The notes under the pieces are model-generated. The model was not told where the DNA came from and searched no databases. It saw only the letters and a program-made list of their open reading frames with translations. Below, piece after piece: positions 12,467 to 24,664 of a stretch of DNA of 64,000 nucleotides; the first letter of the stretch is position 1, and the number at the start of each line of letters is the position of its first letter. This DNA comes from Phlegmacium glaucopus (Eukaryota; Basidiomycota; Agaricomycetes; Agaricales; Cortinariaceae). Where the stretch lies: NCBI GenBank assembly GCA_015039465.1, contig MU130354.1:191743-255742 (forward strand), written 5' to 3'. The translations under genes and the position numbers were made by a program.

Positions 12467-12830
12467 TTACATCACTGGCACAAAAGGAAACTGTTTGAAT
12501 TTGGCCATCCTGATGTGCTTAGGAGCTCCGGGGTACTTCTTGTGGAATTCTGCAACTAATTCAGGGGCGTGTATGTTTTCCCAAGGCTCCCAGGTGTTAT
12601 GTTCAATTCCGAAGTCTTGCCATTTCACAAGGTATTGGAACCTTCTGTTTATAACTCTGCTGTTGAGGATTTCCTCAACAACCCATTCCTCTTCTCCATC
12701 AATGATTTCTGGAAGTGGAGGAGTCAGAATGCGTCTTCCAGAGATTGGGTCTATCGGGGCTGGAGTCAGTTTGACTATGTTAAAGACCGGATGGAGTCAT
12801 TTCATGAACAAGGGAAGTTGGAGTCGGTAA

Positions 12831-13231
12831 TGTTAGGGCAACTGCGACACTGACTTAGTCAGGCTAGCAGGGGATCCAAAGTTAATAATATTTCAGAAAA
12901 GATATCTACAAGTGACTTACCTAGCAGGGGATCCAAAGAGGAAAGGATGGGGATCCCTGCTAGGCTGGGGGTATTTAAGTACTAATATGGACATAATGGA
13001 GATATAAAATAAATAAAGGAATGATATGATAATAATTAATTAATTAAATAAGAAGTGGTGTGATGTGAAAAATAGAAATAAAAGATGGAGCGAAATGGAG
13101 GATTGGAGTCGGAGTGGAACTACGGGGTTCTGGAGCAAACTGGTGATGGAAGCAGAGTTGTACAGAAGGTCGGAGGTTGTTGGAAAGGTGGGATGTATGA
13201 TTCTAAGGTTGAAATCAAGTGTCCCCTAACA
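12831..13231. mobile_element. Solo LTR, family III, copy 2, TSD GGTAA
   Basis: 401 bp, TGTTAGGGCAAC...CCCCTAACA, flanked by perfect GGTAA (12826-12830 and 13232-13236). Inserted between the integrase core and chromodomain of the gypsy element. Closely similar to 10745-11157. Confidence 0.9.
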
Positions 13232-14069
13232 GGTAAGTGTTGTTGCCGACTCGTTCTTCGATCAGAAAGGGGCCTAGTGCCAATGGGACAATTTCCTGGA
13301 TGGTCTCATTGTTTGTATGTCGCTGGCATCCAGGTATACTTTGTCTCCTGGTTTGTATTCCGGTGCCAAAGTCCTTTTCTGATTATAATATCTTGCCATG
13401 TCGTCTTTAGACTTGACCAGTGCTGCTTTTGCTTTGTCTAGGGTGTTCCGCATTTGTTCCGTGAATTAATTAACAGACTCCATTCAGGATTCCGGTTGGC
13501 TTGGTTCAAAACCCATTTGGGGGATTTGTCCGGAGTCTAGGAGGAAAGGTGGGTGCTGTGTGGCGGAGTGGACATGATTATTGTACTGGAATTCCGCAAG
13601 GGGAAGGAGTTCGGCCCATTGGTTTGTTGCTGGTTTGTAAAGAGTTGGAGATACTGTTCCAGTTCCTGATTTACTCGTTCTGTCTGGCTGTCTCCTTGCA
13701 GATGATAGGTGGTAGTGGCTGCTAACTTAATTCCGAGGATCTGGTAGAGCTCGTGTGTGAATTCTGCTATGAACTGTGGTCCTCTGTCTGATACCACTCT
13801 CCAGGGTAGTCCATGATGTTTCCAGACATGTTGGATATAAAGGTGAGTGGTTCCGGATGCGGAGGTGATAGTAAGGGTTGGTGCAAAATGAGCTTGTTTG
13901 GTGACCAAGTCAACTACTACCATTACCGAGTCGTATCCTGAAGACTCCAGAAGTTCCACTACAAAGTCCACACTAATTGTGTCCCATGGAGCATTCAGAA
14001 TTGGGAGGGGATGGAGTTCACTGACTGGGTGGCATCTTTGAGCCTTAGTCCGAAGACACAGGTCACAGG

Positions 14070-14646
14070 TGTTAAGTTTAAGACAAAAGGAGAAGTCACG
14101 TCGGAGTTACTCCGGAACGGAACCGGAACAGTAACCCGGAAAGGACGTTGGCCTCAGTGTATGTGCTGTGCCGCCCAGCTCCTAAGGTGTCCTGATTTCG
14201 GAACGGAAGAAGAAAGTAACAAGTCGGAAGACCTCAGTGACTTAGAGGAAAAACAAGAGGAGGGAAACTAAGTTGATATTCAAACTAAGGGAAAACATAC
14301 AAGTTCGAGTACTTTAAATATAAAAGGAATTGCAACTGAAATATAGAATATAAATATAAGTGCTGCGTTCTGCTCCTGGGAAAGGTCCTGCATTCTTGGG
14401 TGAATAATCCATGGCGGGTGTGCTGACTGATGGTGGGAAGGTTGATGACAAAGAATAGTGGTAGTGGCGAAGAAGTGATAACGGGTTTGGAGTATAGGCG
14501 GAGGAACCGGAATGACACGGAGAAGTCTCGGAGTTGAACATAGGAAGAGTAGTTCGGGATATAAGGGAAGGCACTGTACGGAGTACGGACTACCGGAAAC
14601 AGCTCCGACGGAGCTGGACCGGAGTAACGTATAACGGAATGTAACA
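14070..14646 (-). mobile_element. Solo LTR, family I, TSD ACAGG
   Basis: 577 bp in reverse orientation (TGTTAAGTTT...ATGTAACA), flanked by perfect ACAGG (14065-14069 and 14647-14651). It splits the integrase zinc finger of the gypsy element between its first and second Cys. Confidence 0.92.
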
Positions 14647-15142
14647 ACAGGTTGAGGCATATTTTCTGATATATTGGGACATCTGTGGCCACCAATAGTT
14701 TCGGGATATGAGTTCGAGGGTCTTCCATCTTCCCGGATGCCCAGCAATTAGGGTGTCATGGCAGAGGGATACAATCTGTCTTCGCAAGTCAAACATGTCC
14801 GGAACATAGATTTTTCCTTGGAAGGAGAGGATGTCGTTGTCATGAGACCATTCCGCCGATGGGATGGATTGTGTGTAAGTGGTTTTCAACTCCTTTACCA
14901 CTTTAGCTATGGCCTCTTCTTTTACACCTTCACGGGTACCATTCCGGATATCTTTCAAGACATCTCGTTCTTCTCCTATGACTTCCAGTCCTTCTAAGGC
15001 CCAAATTGTGAAAAAGCCTGGAGTTAGGAGTGTGATGTTGTCATTGTCACCAGTTCCAGTTCCATGATCCGCTTGTCTGGACAAGGCATCTGGTTTTCCC
15101 ATGCTTTTGCCTGATCTGTGGTGCATGAGGAAATCAAACCGG

Positions 15143-16528
15143 TATAAATCATTGTTAGTGATTGTAGCCTAGACTGCTTGAGGAGCAATGAAGACTACAA
15201 AGACAACCAGAGAGCGTTGGACCAGTCTTTAGATCAAAGGACTCCCTGTTATTCGTTTAGGGAAGGCTTAGCCTGTGACTTGTAACACACAACAGTAGGG
15301 GAGAAGAGTAGAGGTGGATGAGGATGAGTATGGAAGAGTCTTGGAAGATGAATGAGGTATAAGACGAGGATGAGGATGAGCAAGAGAGAGTCTTCAGTAA
15401 GACTATAGCGGTTGAGGGATAGGGGATAGATTGACAGTAAGGGGCAAGAAAAGCGAACTTAAGGGAGGAATTCACTGGAATTCCACTGAGATGATGAAAG
15501 TGGGGGGTAAGAATGAATTGAACTGAACTACCTATCCTGGTACAAAAGAGCAGTATTTCTGCTCTAAGGATGAGGCTATGTAAAACAATAAAAAGAAACA
15601 AAGTATGCGCTGTCAGAAGAAGAATGAAGAAAGGACAGCTGCGAGAAGAAAAGAACAAGGAAAAAAAGAAGGAACAATAAAAAAATCTGTACAAGTGTCA
15701 AAGTGCGAGAGAAAAGAAAAGAAGGCAGTGCGCATAGCCCAATAGCAAAAATATATCAGCTCCATAGGCGTGTGGTCATGTCAAAATATGAAAGGTCCTG
15801 AGTCAACACTTGAAAGGCGCAGCCTTGTTCCCGAGAAAACACTACTTGCCCATGGTCCCATGTCGCGCAGCCTTGATAACACTTGACACACTGCGAGAAT
15901 AATCCTCTGCTGCTGATTCATCTGCAATTCCTGCTTAGTTGTGATCCTCCTGGACTTCCTAAATTGTCATAAAGAGGGTGGGAAGGCTTCAGGTACCGTG
16001 TGAATGATGGTTTTGGCAGTGAATGATAAGATAAGAGGTAGATGATTGAGGATAGGGGACTGAGTGAGATCCAGGAGCGAGGTATGGCAAGATAGATAGC
16101 TGAGGGGAAGACTTGTGGGTCCATAGCCACAACAACAATGACAAAGCCTTTTACATAATGGGAGATGTAGTTGATGCGTCCATAAAGGGGCCGTTCTTGA
16201 AATGATGGACCAAAGATACGATCAAACGCGAGCCGATGACCGATGCAAATAGTAGATTGATCGCTTTGCTGGATCACTAGCCAAGGAACGAATGGATGGT
16301 ATATGCTTAGGAGCATGTCAATAGTGAAAACGATGGAGAGCATAGTGTGAGACATTGAGAGTATGATGAGCGATGGGGATGTTATCGTTGAATGAATGAT
16401 TTTGTTGACCAGGAACACGATTCAGGGCTGCTTCCAAAATAGGTAAGTGAATTTGAAGTCCACTTATTTTCATGATGGCGACTTTTAAGCTTTCTTCTCA
16501 CGCTACCAATCAGTATTGGTGCGCGATA
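15143..16528 (-). mobile_element. Solo LTR-like element, family II, copy 2, TSD CCGG
   Basis: 1,386 bp in reverse orientation, flanked by perfect CCGG (15139-15142 and 16529-16532). Deletion restores gypsy RNase H (SLFLAR joined to FDFLMHHRSG). It contains a 166-codon open frame (16418-15918) also open in the copy at 34428-35812. Confidence 0.85.
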
Positions 16529-18378
16529 CCGGGCTAGGAACAATGACCAATGGGCTTGTCTCTGGTTGAGCTTTTTGGCTGTCATGAAAAATTCCAAGTT
16601 CTTGTGATCAGTCCAGATCTCGCACTTGTGTTCTGCTCCTTCAAAGAAGTGTCTGCACTCTTCTAGGGCTCAGATGATCACTAGCATCTCTTTGTTGTGG
16701 ATCTCATAGTTCCGTTTGACCAGAGATAAGGATTTAGACAGGAATGCAACTGGGTGCCATTTCTCATCATCGAGGGACTGTTGGGAGAGTACGGCTCCGG
16801 TTGCAAAATTGGAACTGTCTGCTTCGATGCGGAATGGCCTGGAGTTGTCTGGAGAGGCTAGAATCAGGGTTGAAGTGATCAGGTTCTTGAGAGAATCAAA
16901 CGCCAACTGCTCTTCTGTATTCCATCTCCATTTAATGTCACTTTTGGTGAGATCAAACAAGGGACGGGCATGATGAGAAAAGTCTTGGATGAACCTTTGG
17001 TAAAAGTTGGTAAAGCCTAGAAATGACTGGACTTCCTTTTTGTTCATTGGAATTGGCCATTCCGCTACTCCAGCAACTTTTACAGGGTCCATCTCGACAG
17101 AGTTATGAGATATTATGACTCCAAGGTATTCCACCTTGGTTTGTTTGAATTTGCACTTGTCCAGTTTTAGGAAGAGTTTATGCTTCCATAAAAGTTCCAG
17201 TACTCTCCGAGTTACGGACCTGTGTTCCTATAGTGTCTCTGTGAATATCAGGATATTGTCAAGGTAGACTACTACAACCCCTTGCATTATGAGTTTGCGG
17301 AAGATGTCATTCATCATTGTTTGGAAAGTAGTCGGACTGTTGGTGAGGCCAAAGAACATAACCAGGGGTTCAAATAATCCCCAGTTGGTTCGGAAAGCCA
17401 CTTTCCATTCATCCCCTTCCTTCATTCGGACATTGTTAAAACCCCATCGGACGTCCAGCTTAGTGAAATATTTAGCGCCCCGGAGTTGGGTAATCAGTTC
17501 CAAAATGAGGGGAAGTGGGTACTTGTTTTTAATGGTGATCGCGTTGAGAGCTCGATAGTCCTGAACAAGCTGAAGACTTCTGTCTTTCTTTTTGATAAAG
17601 AAAACCGGAGATGCCATCAGAGATTTGGAAGGTCGGATGCATCTGGAGTTTAAATTCTCCTGGAGGAACGTGTCGAGTTCCTTTTGTTCTGTCGGAGCTA
17701 GAGGATAGACCTTGCATCCTGATGGTTTTTCTCCCGGAATAAGTTCTACTGCGTGGTCCCAAGGTTTCGGATCAGGTAGGATATCAAAAGATTCTTTGGT
17801 GAAAACACTATCAAATTCTCGGAGATAATCTGGAACTCCTTCTTTTGTTTTGGATTGTGTGTTGTGCTGGAATGCTTCTGCAAGACATTGGGAGATGGTG
17901 GAGGTGGCTCAGATATCTGCCTGTGGTGGTAGTAGGCTTGTGGCGAATATTCTGTCGCCATCCTCAAATTCAGGGTTTGGGCTACTTTCCTCCTCATCAT
18001 CCTCATCACAATCCTCTACATGAGCTGGAAGTGGGCCGGTCAAACATTTTTCAATTCGGTGTATTTCCACCTTTTGAATTTTTCATTCTTCTCAGATTTC
18101 ATTCCTGCATTCTGAACAACAATGGGGTGGACAATGGGACATTTTTACTTCTCCGGTTGCCCAGTTGATCTCCGGGTTGTGCATCTTAAGCCAGGAATGT
18201 CTGAGAATCAAGGTTTGTTTTCCTAGTCCAGTGACTGCAAACAAGGATCTCTTGGAATGTCCTTTGTACCTGAGTATCACATCAACCACTTCTGTAATCA
18301 ATCCAGCTTTGTTTGGAGTACCGTCAACATTAAATACTGGAATTGGATTTGACAGGGACTTTGTTGTGAGCCTGTTAG
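16529..18378 (-). pseudogene. Gypsy protease C-terminus, reverse transcriptase and RNase H
   Basis: RT motifs: MASPVFFIKKKD, QDYRALNAITIKNKYPLP, FTKLDVRWGF, and the catalytic box as YLDNILIF, where YxDD is expected; the second Asp is Asn, a G-to-A change. Then the thumb (FLGFTNFYQRFI) and RNase H (IEADSSNFATGAVLSQ). A TGA near 16670 interrupts ALEECRHFF. RNase H is cut by the family II LTR at 16528 and resumes at 15139 (FDFLMHHRSG). Upstream 18092-18378 is the protease C-terminal part, cut at TSD CTGTTAG by the transposon at 18379. Confidence 0.85.
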
Positions 18379-18596
18379 TGGGGGTGACCACCTCCTGTTA
18401 TGGTTGCGGGAGCGTCACGTCACGTCACACAGCCAAAAGCGTGACAAACTGTGAAACACATGAATCTTTTGTTGCTCACTCAGTTTTGCATGCTTTACCT
18501 TGATTCTTTTTAGTGTAAAAAAGTGTTAAAATATATTAGAAGCTTTAAAACCATAATTTATTGTCCAAATAACTAAGTTAAAGTGACATAAACTAC

Positions 18597-21588
18597 CTAA
18601 TCATCATCACATGACTCCCATGCATCTATATCCTCATTTCCTTCTTCTGGGAAGTCAAATTCCTCCCCAGACTCTGAAATATCATCTGTCTCTTTAAGGG
18701 GATTCCATTTCCCATCATTGTAGAGATCTACTGCATCTCTCAAGGCCTGCCTAATCTCTTCAACTTTAGCACCACTCTGCTTGAAATTCTGCAAGTTTGG
18801 TGCTCCAGCACTGTGAAAAGCCTTTAAGTGATCTTTGAGGGCTTTTCCTTTAAGTGCAGTAACTCTGTCTTTGTCCAAGATTAGATTGATTCCAGCCAAT
18901 CAAAGTTTAGTTTCTTCAACTGTTTGCTGCTTCTTTGCTTTTTTAGCCAATTTATTTACTCGGGTAGCCTCTCTGTGGTCAACCAACTCTTTCTTTCTCT
19001 GCTTCTCCTCTCCTTGAGACTCTCGTGCCATTTTATGCAGAAATGCATAATCTTCCTTCTCTGTAAACATTTTTGCCATAAATGCTTCAGTATCATTCCG
19101 GAAGAACATAGCAAGTGCATTATGCTGAAGTAGTGTCAGTTGAGGTTGTTTGCGCATTAGAACACGGAATGACCCAAGAGCACCTTCATCCACATTATTA
19201 GTGGCTGGCATCCAAGCCAGCTTCTTTTCCTCTACAGTTGCTTCATCAATTAAGCCACCAGGAGCAAATTCAGAAGTAAATCATTTCTATGTTTCTGCAG
19301 CACCCTTAAAGAAAGTGACAAGTAGTGGTTTCAGATATGGTAGTTCTGGTTCCATTTTATTGATAGCCTTGATTACATCTGGGTAATGCCACTCCTCTCC
19401 ATCAAGTGATCCCATCTCAAATGATGCAGTTGGTCCAATAAGAAAAGTTGGATCTCCAATTATACGCTGCATATGAGAATAGACCTTTTTGTGGAAAGGA
19501 CCAAGGTCAAGCATATTCTGCTTATTTTTGCCAGATGCACAAATTACCTTCATATATGGATGGGAAATTGCTTGGGAATATAATGCCATGACAGCAAGTT
19601 CAGTCTTTGTAGCACTGCAGTGAAGAGCATTCCACAAGTTTTGTTCCATGTGGTTGAATTTAGAACTTTGCTTGTTGTCATGAAGGCTTGTTAGGAATTC
19701 AATAAAGCAGGGAAGATGAAGTAGCAGAACCGCTGCAGCATCACAATGTGATTGAAATCAGGTGTTGGAGGTGTCAGGAAATGTAAATTGTGTTCCAATG
19801 TTCTCATACCACCACCACCAAAATGTATCATGGTGCCCTTTTTTGTCATCTTTGTGGTTAAAAATTGCACCAGCCAGCTGTGTTGCCTTGACTCCACCTC
19901 TTGAAGTCATTTCAAAAGCTCGCTGGTTGTGCTGATGTAGCCACATTGTCAGAATCAGACCCTAGCTCTTTGAGAACAGCAGCATTATCTCGGTTTGCAA
20001 GAAGAATAGGAGGTTCAATTTTGTTCTCAGACCACCATTTTATAACAGCAGCATACCCTCCCCGCACAGTGTTGAGATCCTTGTGGCATCCACAACCAGC
20101 CCAGATAAATAGTTTGAGAATTCTCTTTTCATCATCAGAAAGCATGTCAAATGCTTCTCTTCCTAGCTCAATAACCAGCTTCTCCATTGCCACAGCCTGT
20201 TTTTCTGCTTGCTCCTCCTCCGATAGTGCCTTCCATTTTTCCTTTCCTCCTGCTGCCTTGATCATTGCTTTTTCAGATTGTTGAAAATATGGAAGTAGCT
20301 CCTCTTCAGTTTTATCCAACATTACTTTTTCACCAAGAACTTGATTTGTAGCCTCCTCTTTTTTCTTTTCCATTAGCTGAGCATCTTTCTTCTCCTTTGC
20401 ACAGTGATCAGAGTGCATCCCTGCCAGCTTGATAAGGATATCCACAATTCGAAGAAGATTTCCATTTCTCTTTCCAAAAGGACTTCTGTTGTAGAGCTCA
20501 ACAATAGCTTTTAAAGTCTTTTCCCAGTCCTTGATAGACTCCTTGCTACTGCCATCAAGTGATGACTGGATTCCAAGGAAGCAGGTAACATGCTGTTGCT
20601 CAGCTTTTTCTCCAGTACCAGAATAGTCCTCTGCAATGAGGTTGACATGCCTGGAATTATAGTTGATACTGCGATGACCTGTTCCATCTGCACTGAATGT
20701 CATGCCCTCAGCATTCTGCATCTCATATCCAAGCTGGATCTGGGCTGCAAAGAAACCCTCCCTCATAATCCGTGCAATTGTGGTTCTGCTGACACTTCCA
20801 ACTGTTTTAATTCCAGCTGACTTCAGCACTGCAACAATGACTTTGTTGACATATTGTTGGGAGCATCCTGCCTTAACTAGAAGTCGCACTAAATTGCGAG
20901 TATCTTCTGTATAGACACCCTTGTGCATCAGCTTATGAAAGTTTGTCTCCTTGATAAGCTTCTCTCGTGCAGCCCAGACAGCATGGTTTTGCCATGCATC
21001 AGCCCGATGACGTGCCTTTTTAAGCCATGTAATTTCTCTAACAGACTGTTTAAGCATTTCACGTGCTTGGTGAAACTTCTCCTGTGTTGCATGAAGTCTA
21101 CCCTCCCAGAGTGACAAGCACTGTGATAATTCACTTTGCAAGGATTGATTTTCACCTTGAAGTGCTTTTATGGCCAATGAAGGATTTTTGGCCTCCTGCA
21201 AGCCTGAAATCTCTGCTGATTTCAATAGGTCAATCTGCTGCTCCAAAAGAGTTCACCTATCAACACCACATTTCTGGGCTTGACGTTCTATGTGTAACTC
21301 ATGGTAGACAGCCTTATATTTCTCTTTTTGAGATTTAAGCTGAGAAAGTAAGCTAGTAACACTTTCTTCGGAGCGTCTCAAATCTGTTGACAATAATGCA
21401 ACATGTCTCTCCTTCTCAACCAGAGAAATTTCCAAATCCTGCACAGTTTTTCAACTGTCAAGAAGCTCTTGGTTCAACTCAAGCAAAACTTTTTGGAGAG
21501 AAGCCATAGTTTGTGCCTCAGTCTGCTTTTCTCTAGCAGTAGCAAGCTGAGCCTTCTTAGCTTGTGCAGCTGCAGTAGGACGTGGCAT
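18597..21588 (-). pseudogene. Transposase-like protein of unrecognised family, ~1,000 aa, decayed
   Basis: The start is ATG at 21588 (MPRPTAAAQAKKAQ); the end is an acidic tail WESCDDD and stop at 18597. The first ~250 residues are coiled coil (heptad-rich LQKVLLELNQEL, SLVEKERHVALLST). The middle has FSADGTGHRSINYNSRHV, the phrase WAGCGCHKDLNTVRGG and LLANRDNAAVLKELG. The C-terminal part has NNVDEGALGSFRVLMRKQP and a Lys-rich tail. Acidic residues in SADG, RDNAAV and VDEGALG are candidates for a DDE-type triad, which is inference. Stops are TGA or TAG (near 21451, 21247, 19285, 18900) plus a frameshift near 19912. A second copy of the family lies at 29626-31025/56606-57967. Being the only gene inside a TIR/TSD-bounded element, it is probably the transposase. 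Confidence 0.65.
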
Positions 21589-21600
21589 CAGAAATCTTTG

Positions 21601-22200
21601 ATCCATCAAAATTGATCTGAGATATAAATAGAATTGATAAAAAAAAGTGTCACAAACCTTTTGATCTATCAAAATTGATCTGAGATATAAATAAAATAGA
21701 TGAAAAAATCATCACAAACCTTGGTTTACAGAATACAGAAGTGGGTAACAGATGTATTTTGGGGTGAGGAAAGGAGAATCTTTGATCCATCAAAATTGAT
21801 TTGAGATATAAATAAAATTGATCAAAAAAGCGTCACAAACCTTGGTTTACTGGATACAAAAAAATTGATCTGAGATATAAATAAAATTGATGAAAAAAGC
21901 ATCACAAACCTTGACTGAATACAGAAGGAATCTTTGATCTATCAAAATTGATCTGAGATATAAATAAAATTGATGAAAAAGCATCACAAACCTTGTTTAC
22001 TGAACACAGAAGGAATCTTTGACCTATAAAATTTGATTTGAGATATAAAATTGATGAAAAAGCATCACAAACCTTGGTTTACTAAATACAGAAGTGGATA
22101 ATGGATGTGTTTCGAGAGGGGGGAGAATATTTGGTCCATCAAATTGATCTGAGATATAAATAGAATTGATGAAAAGCGTCACAAACCTTGGTTTACAGAG
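21601..22200. repeat. Tandem ~90-120-bp repeats upstream of the transposase-like gene
   Basis: About seven imperfect units share the core ATTGATCTGAGATATAAAT...ATTGATGAAAAAGC.TCACAAACC. They lie between the gene start and the element's right end, where a promoter or transposase-binding region would be expected. Confidence 0.8.
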
Positions 22201-22885
22201 TACAGAAGTATTTATTTTGGGGGCAGAAGTGAATAAAGGGATGTGGTGATGGAGTTTTGGCTCAGATATATGGTGGTTTAAGAGGAAAGGAGATTGAGCC
22301 ATGAAGCAAAGGTGCATGCAGCAGCATGTTCATTTTTGGGGTGGCTGTGCCCACCTAAAAAGGGCAGAAAGAATTCCGGCTCTTATAACATCCCACCAAT
22401 GCACTTTCGCAACTAGTTTTGGTGACAAGATATATGTATTTTTTGATTCTGAACACACCTATCAGCTCAGAATTTTTAATTTCACACTGTAAGTATGAGA
22501 TAATGATGCATATCCCTTGAAATGGTGACCTTAATGGACAAATTTAAAAATTATAACCTGATAGAAATGTTCAGAATAACATTTAGAATAATTTGTTCCA
22601 GCAAAACAAGTTGCAGATTTGAGGTGCTGGAGAGTTATAAAGGATAGACATCTCAGCACTCAGATTTAGCAGGGGAATCATCATTATGGCCACAAAAAAG
22701 TATATTGATTGCATTCTACTTGCAGTTTCTCATTCTAACTACTCTTTATGTACTATTTTCAACTTAAAAATCTCCTGTTAAGTGTTGTGTAAGGAACAAG
22801 AGCCATGTCTCAATATTTCATCTGTGACACTGCTGTGATGCATGTGTGACATAGGGTCACGTCACTCAAGCATTGGTCACCCCCA

Positions 22886-24474
22886 CTGTTAGTCTTGACA
22901 TAGTCTCTGTCAATAAACCTTCCGTCGGCTCCAGAGTCTATTAAGGACAGAAAGGAGTTTACTTCTCTGGTATCAGTCGTCTCAATGCTGACTTTGAGTT
23001 CCAGTGATTTAGAGTCAGCATCGAGGGAGCCAATAGTGAACTTTTTTGGGAGGGTTCTTTCCCATCGGGGTTGGAACACTCAGATTTTTTTTGGAATTTC
23101 TGATGTTTGTACGACTTGAATGCTTTCAACTGTCTTGTTTATTTCATCAATGCTATCTACATGTAAAACAGAGAACTGGTTGGTCGTTGACAGCAAGGGC
23201 ATCAGGAAAAATGATTTTGGCCCTAGGTAGCCTTGGGTAATTTGTTAGTATCACATCACTACTCAGGACATCCCAGGACACCCCAGGACACCCCAGGACA
23301 TCCTAGAGCAGCACAGGTAAAATTTGAGTGTTACACACTTATCCAAGGACACCTCAGGACAACCTAGGACAGCATAGATAAAGTTTTGACTGTCACCCAT
23401 TTTCTCAGGACACCTTGAGTGTATCCTGGTGCATTGACCATCTGGATTAAATCACATCAGGAGGCCCTGGGAGTCCCTTGGAATTTATGAATTTTGCTAG
23501 AAAATCTTTAACCGCTGCGTCCAGGAAAGTATTTTGCAGTTTTCTCAATAAGGAGAGCTGCTATTAATATAATTTAAACATATTCAGGGTCCTAAAACAA
23601 TTCTCTACCATCTTTAAAAAATTTCCTTTTTTGGAATTTATGTAATCTACCCTGACCCAGCACCATATGCTTGAAATCATGCTTATCTGTGATCATGTGA
23701 CCAATGGTCTGTGCGCCATCCAAAAGATATATAAACCACCCACAATTTTGTTTTCTTATTTCCTACTTCCCCAGTATTATACTAGTATATTTATGTATCA
23801 TTTTATTATTATTTTATTACTAGTATATATGATGTTTAGAATAATTGAATATAATTTTATTATTATTATTATTATTCTGTTGTGTGAGACCACTCAAATA
23901 TCTGGTTTATATATGTTTTCTAGCATCAGATCCAAAGGGACTAAGGCTGCCTCAGGATGCTCTCAGGTTGCCTCAGGATGCTCTCAGGTTGCCTCAGGTT
24001 GCTCTCAGGTTGCCTCAGGTTGCCTCAGGTTGCCCCAGGACAGCCTAAGACTTTTCATACATAGGTAACTTGCACCCCAGGGCAACCTCTTGACCTGAGT
24101 GCCCTGAGCTGCCTGGGGCACCCCAGGACATTTCAGGACAGCCTAGGGCAGAAGTCATTTTTCCTGATGGGCGTGCAGTTCACTTGCTGTTTTGGCAAAA
24201 ATCCTTTAAATTGTCAGTCTGACTTTCGTGTTCAGCGTTCTCTGAAGGTTCTGTCGGTTCCAGATCAGGTACTTTGTCATATTCAGCCAGCCGGAACTCC
24301 AAGAGGGTATGGAGTTTGTCATTGGTCATTGTTTGGATGTCAAAACGTTTTTTGCAATGTCTCCCGATGTGTCCGACGCCTCCGCACCAGAAGCACAACA
24401 GCGGTACAGAACCTGCTTTTTGGGCCATGTCAATGTCCATAGGTACCGGGTTTCCTGGAGTTGGTACGAGGTGT
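22886..24474 (-). pseudogene. Gypsy gag C-terminus (zinc knuckle) and protease N-terminus
   Basis: A zinc knuckle CFWCGGVGHIGRHC near 24390 follows the phrase VPMDIDMAQ, common in agaricomycete gypsy gag. The aspartic protease site is LIDSGADGRFIDRDYVKTN near 22930. Removing the transposon at 18379-22885 with one CTGTTAG joins this in frame to NRLTTKSLSNPIPVFN. Removing the element at 23201-24168 with one GGGC gives a continuous linker (FLPKQQVNCTPLLSTTNQF). One stop remains before VFQPRWERT. Gag N-terminal to about 24474 is missing. Confidence 0.8.
23201..24168. mobile_element. 968-bp TIR element with 4-bp TSD (GGGC) and AGGACA/CTCAGG arrays
   Basis: Inverted ends begin ATCAGGAAAAATGA (right end reads TCATTTTTCCTGAT), with similarity extending about 27 bp to CCCTAGG. 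It is flanked by GGGC (23197-23200 and 24169-24172); deletion restores a gypsy gag-protease linker. Both subterminal regions are dense in variants of CCCAGGACA and CTCAGGTTGC. No coding sequence. Not assigned to a superfamily; Sola-type elements also make 4-bp duplications. Confidence 0.7.
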
Positions 24475-24664
24475 GCATTCAAAGCACCAATGGACAATAG
24501 ATTTATGGGTGCATCAGGAGTGTGAAGACATCCTTGAAGAGTGAATAAGACATATTGGTTCCAGTAAGGAACACAAAAGGACACATCTCCGGAGGCCATT
24601 GCAGAAAGAGACCCACAGTTTGCAGTACCAAATTCAACAGCACCCAAAGTATTGTATGTGCAAA

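Larger units (their letters stand above)
12467..15139 (-). pseudogene. Gypsy integrase with C-terminal chromodomain
   Basis: The H2C2 zinc domain is seen as LCHDTLIAGHPGRWK...YASTC, whose second Cys pair (DLCL) lies beyond the family I LTR. The catalytic core shows MVVVDLVTKQAHF (D), VVSDRGPQF (D) and SQTERVNQELEQYL (E). The chromodomain before the stop (12467-12469) includes EEEWVVEEILNSR, FQYLVKWQDFG and NTWEPWENI; it would target integration to modified histones. After the core there is a stop and at least two frameshifts near 13270-13500. The family III LTR at 12831 lies between core and chromodomain with GGTAA duplicated. Confidence 0.85.
18379..22885 (-). mobile_element. 4.5-kb DNA transposon with unrecognised transposase-like gene
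   Basis: 4,507 bp with perfect 12-bp terminal inverted repeats TGGGGGTGACCA, flanked by a 7-bp duplication CTGTTAG (18372-18378 and 22886-22892; 8 bp if one shared T is counted). Deleting it restores the gypsy protease reading frame exactly. Subterminal GTCACGTCAC motifs occur at both ends. It holds one long minus-strand gene (21588-18597) preceded by a tandem repeat region (21601-22200). I do not recognise the superfamily. Confidence 0.85.
12467..24474 (-). mobile_element. Ty3/gypsy chromovirus, decayed and heavily nested
   Basis: The minus strand encodes, from high to low coordinates: gag zinc knuckle, protease, reverse transcriptase, RNase H, integrase and a chromodomain, the order of a chromoviral gypsy element. 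Five later insertions interrupt it: family III LTR (12831-13231), family I LTR (14070-14646), family II LTR (15143-16528), a DNA transposon (18379-22885) and a TIR element (23201-24168). Gag N-terminus and 5' LTR are absent: at about 24475 the sequence switches to copia coding. Stops, frameshifts and an active-site change make it inactive. Confidence 0.88.

Noticed and set aside
14285..14747. Overlapping open frames in all family I LTR copies
   Set aside because: They occur in several frames of a repeat with LTR ends and target duplications, start without ATG and contain low-complexity Ser/Pro/Tyr; no sign of protein selection.
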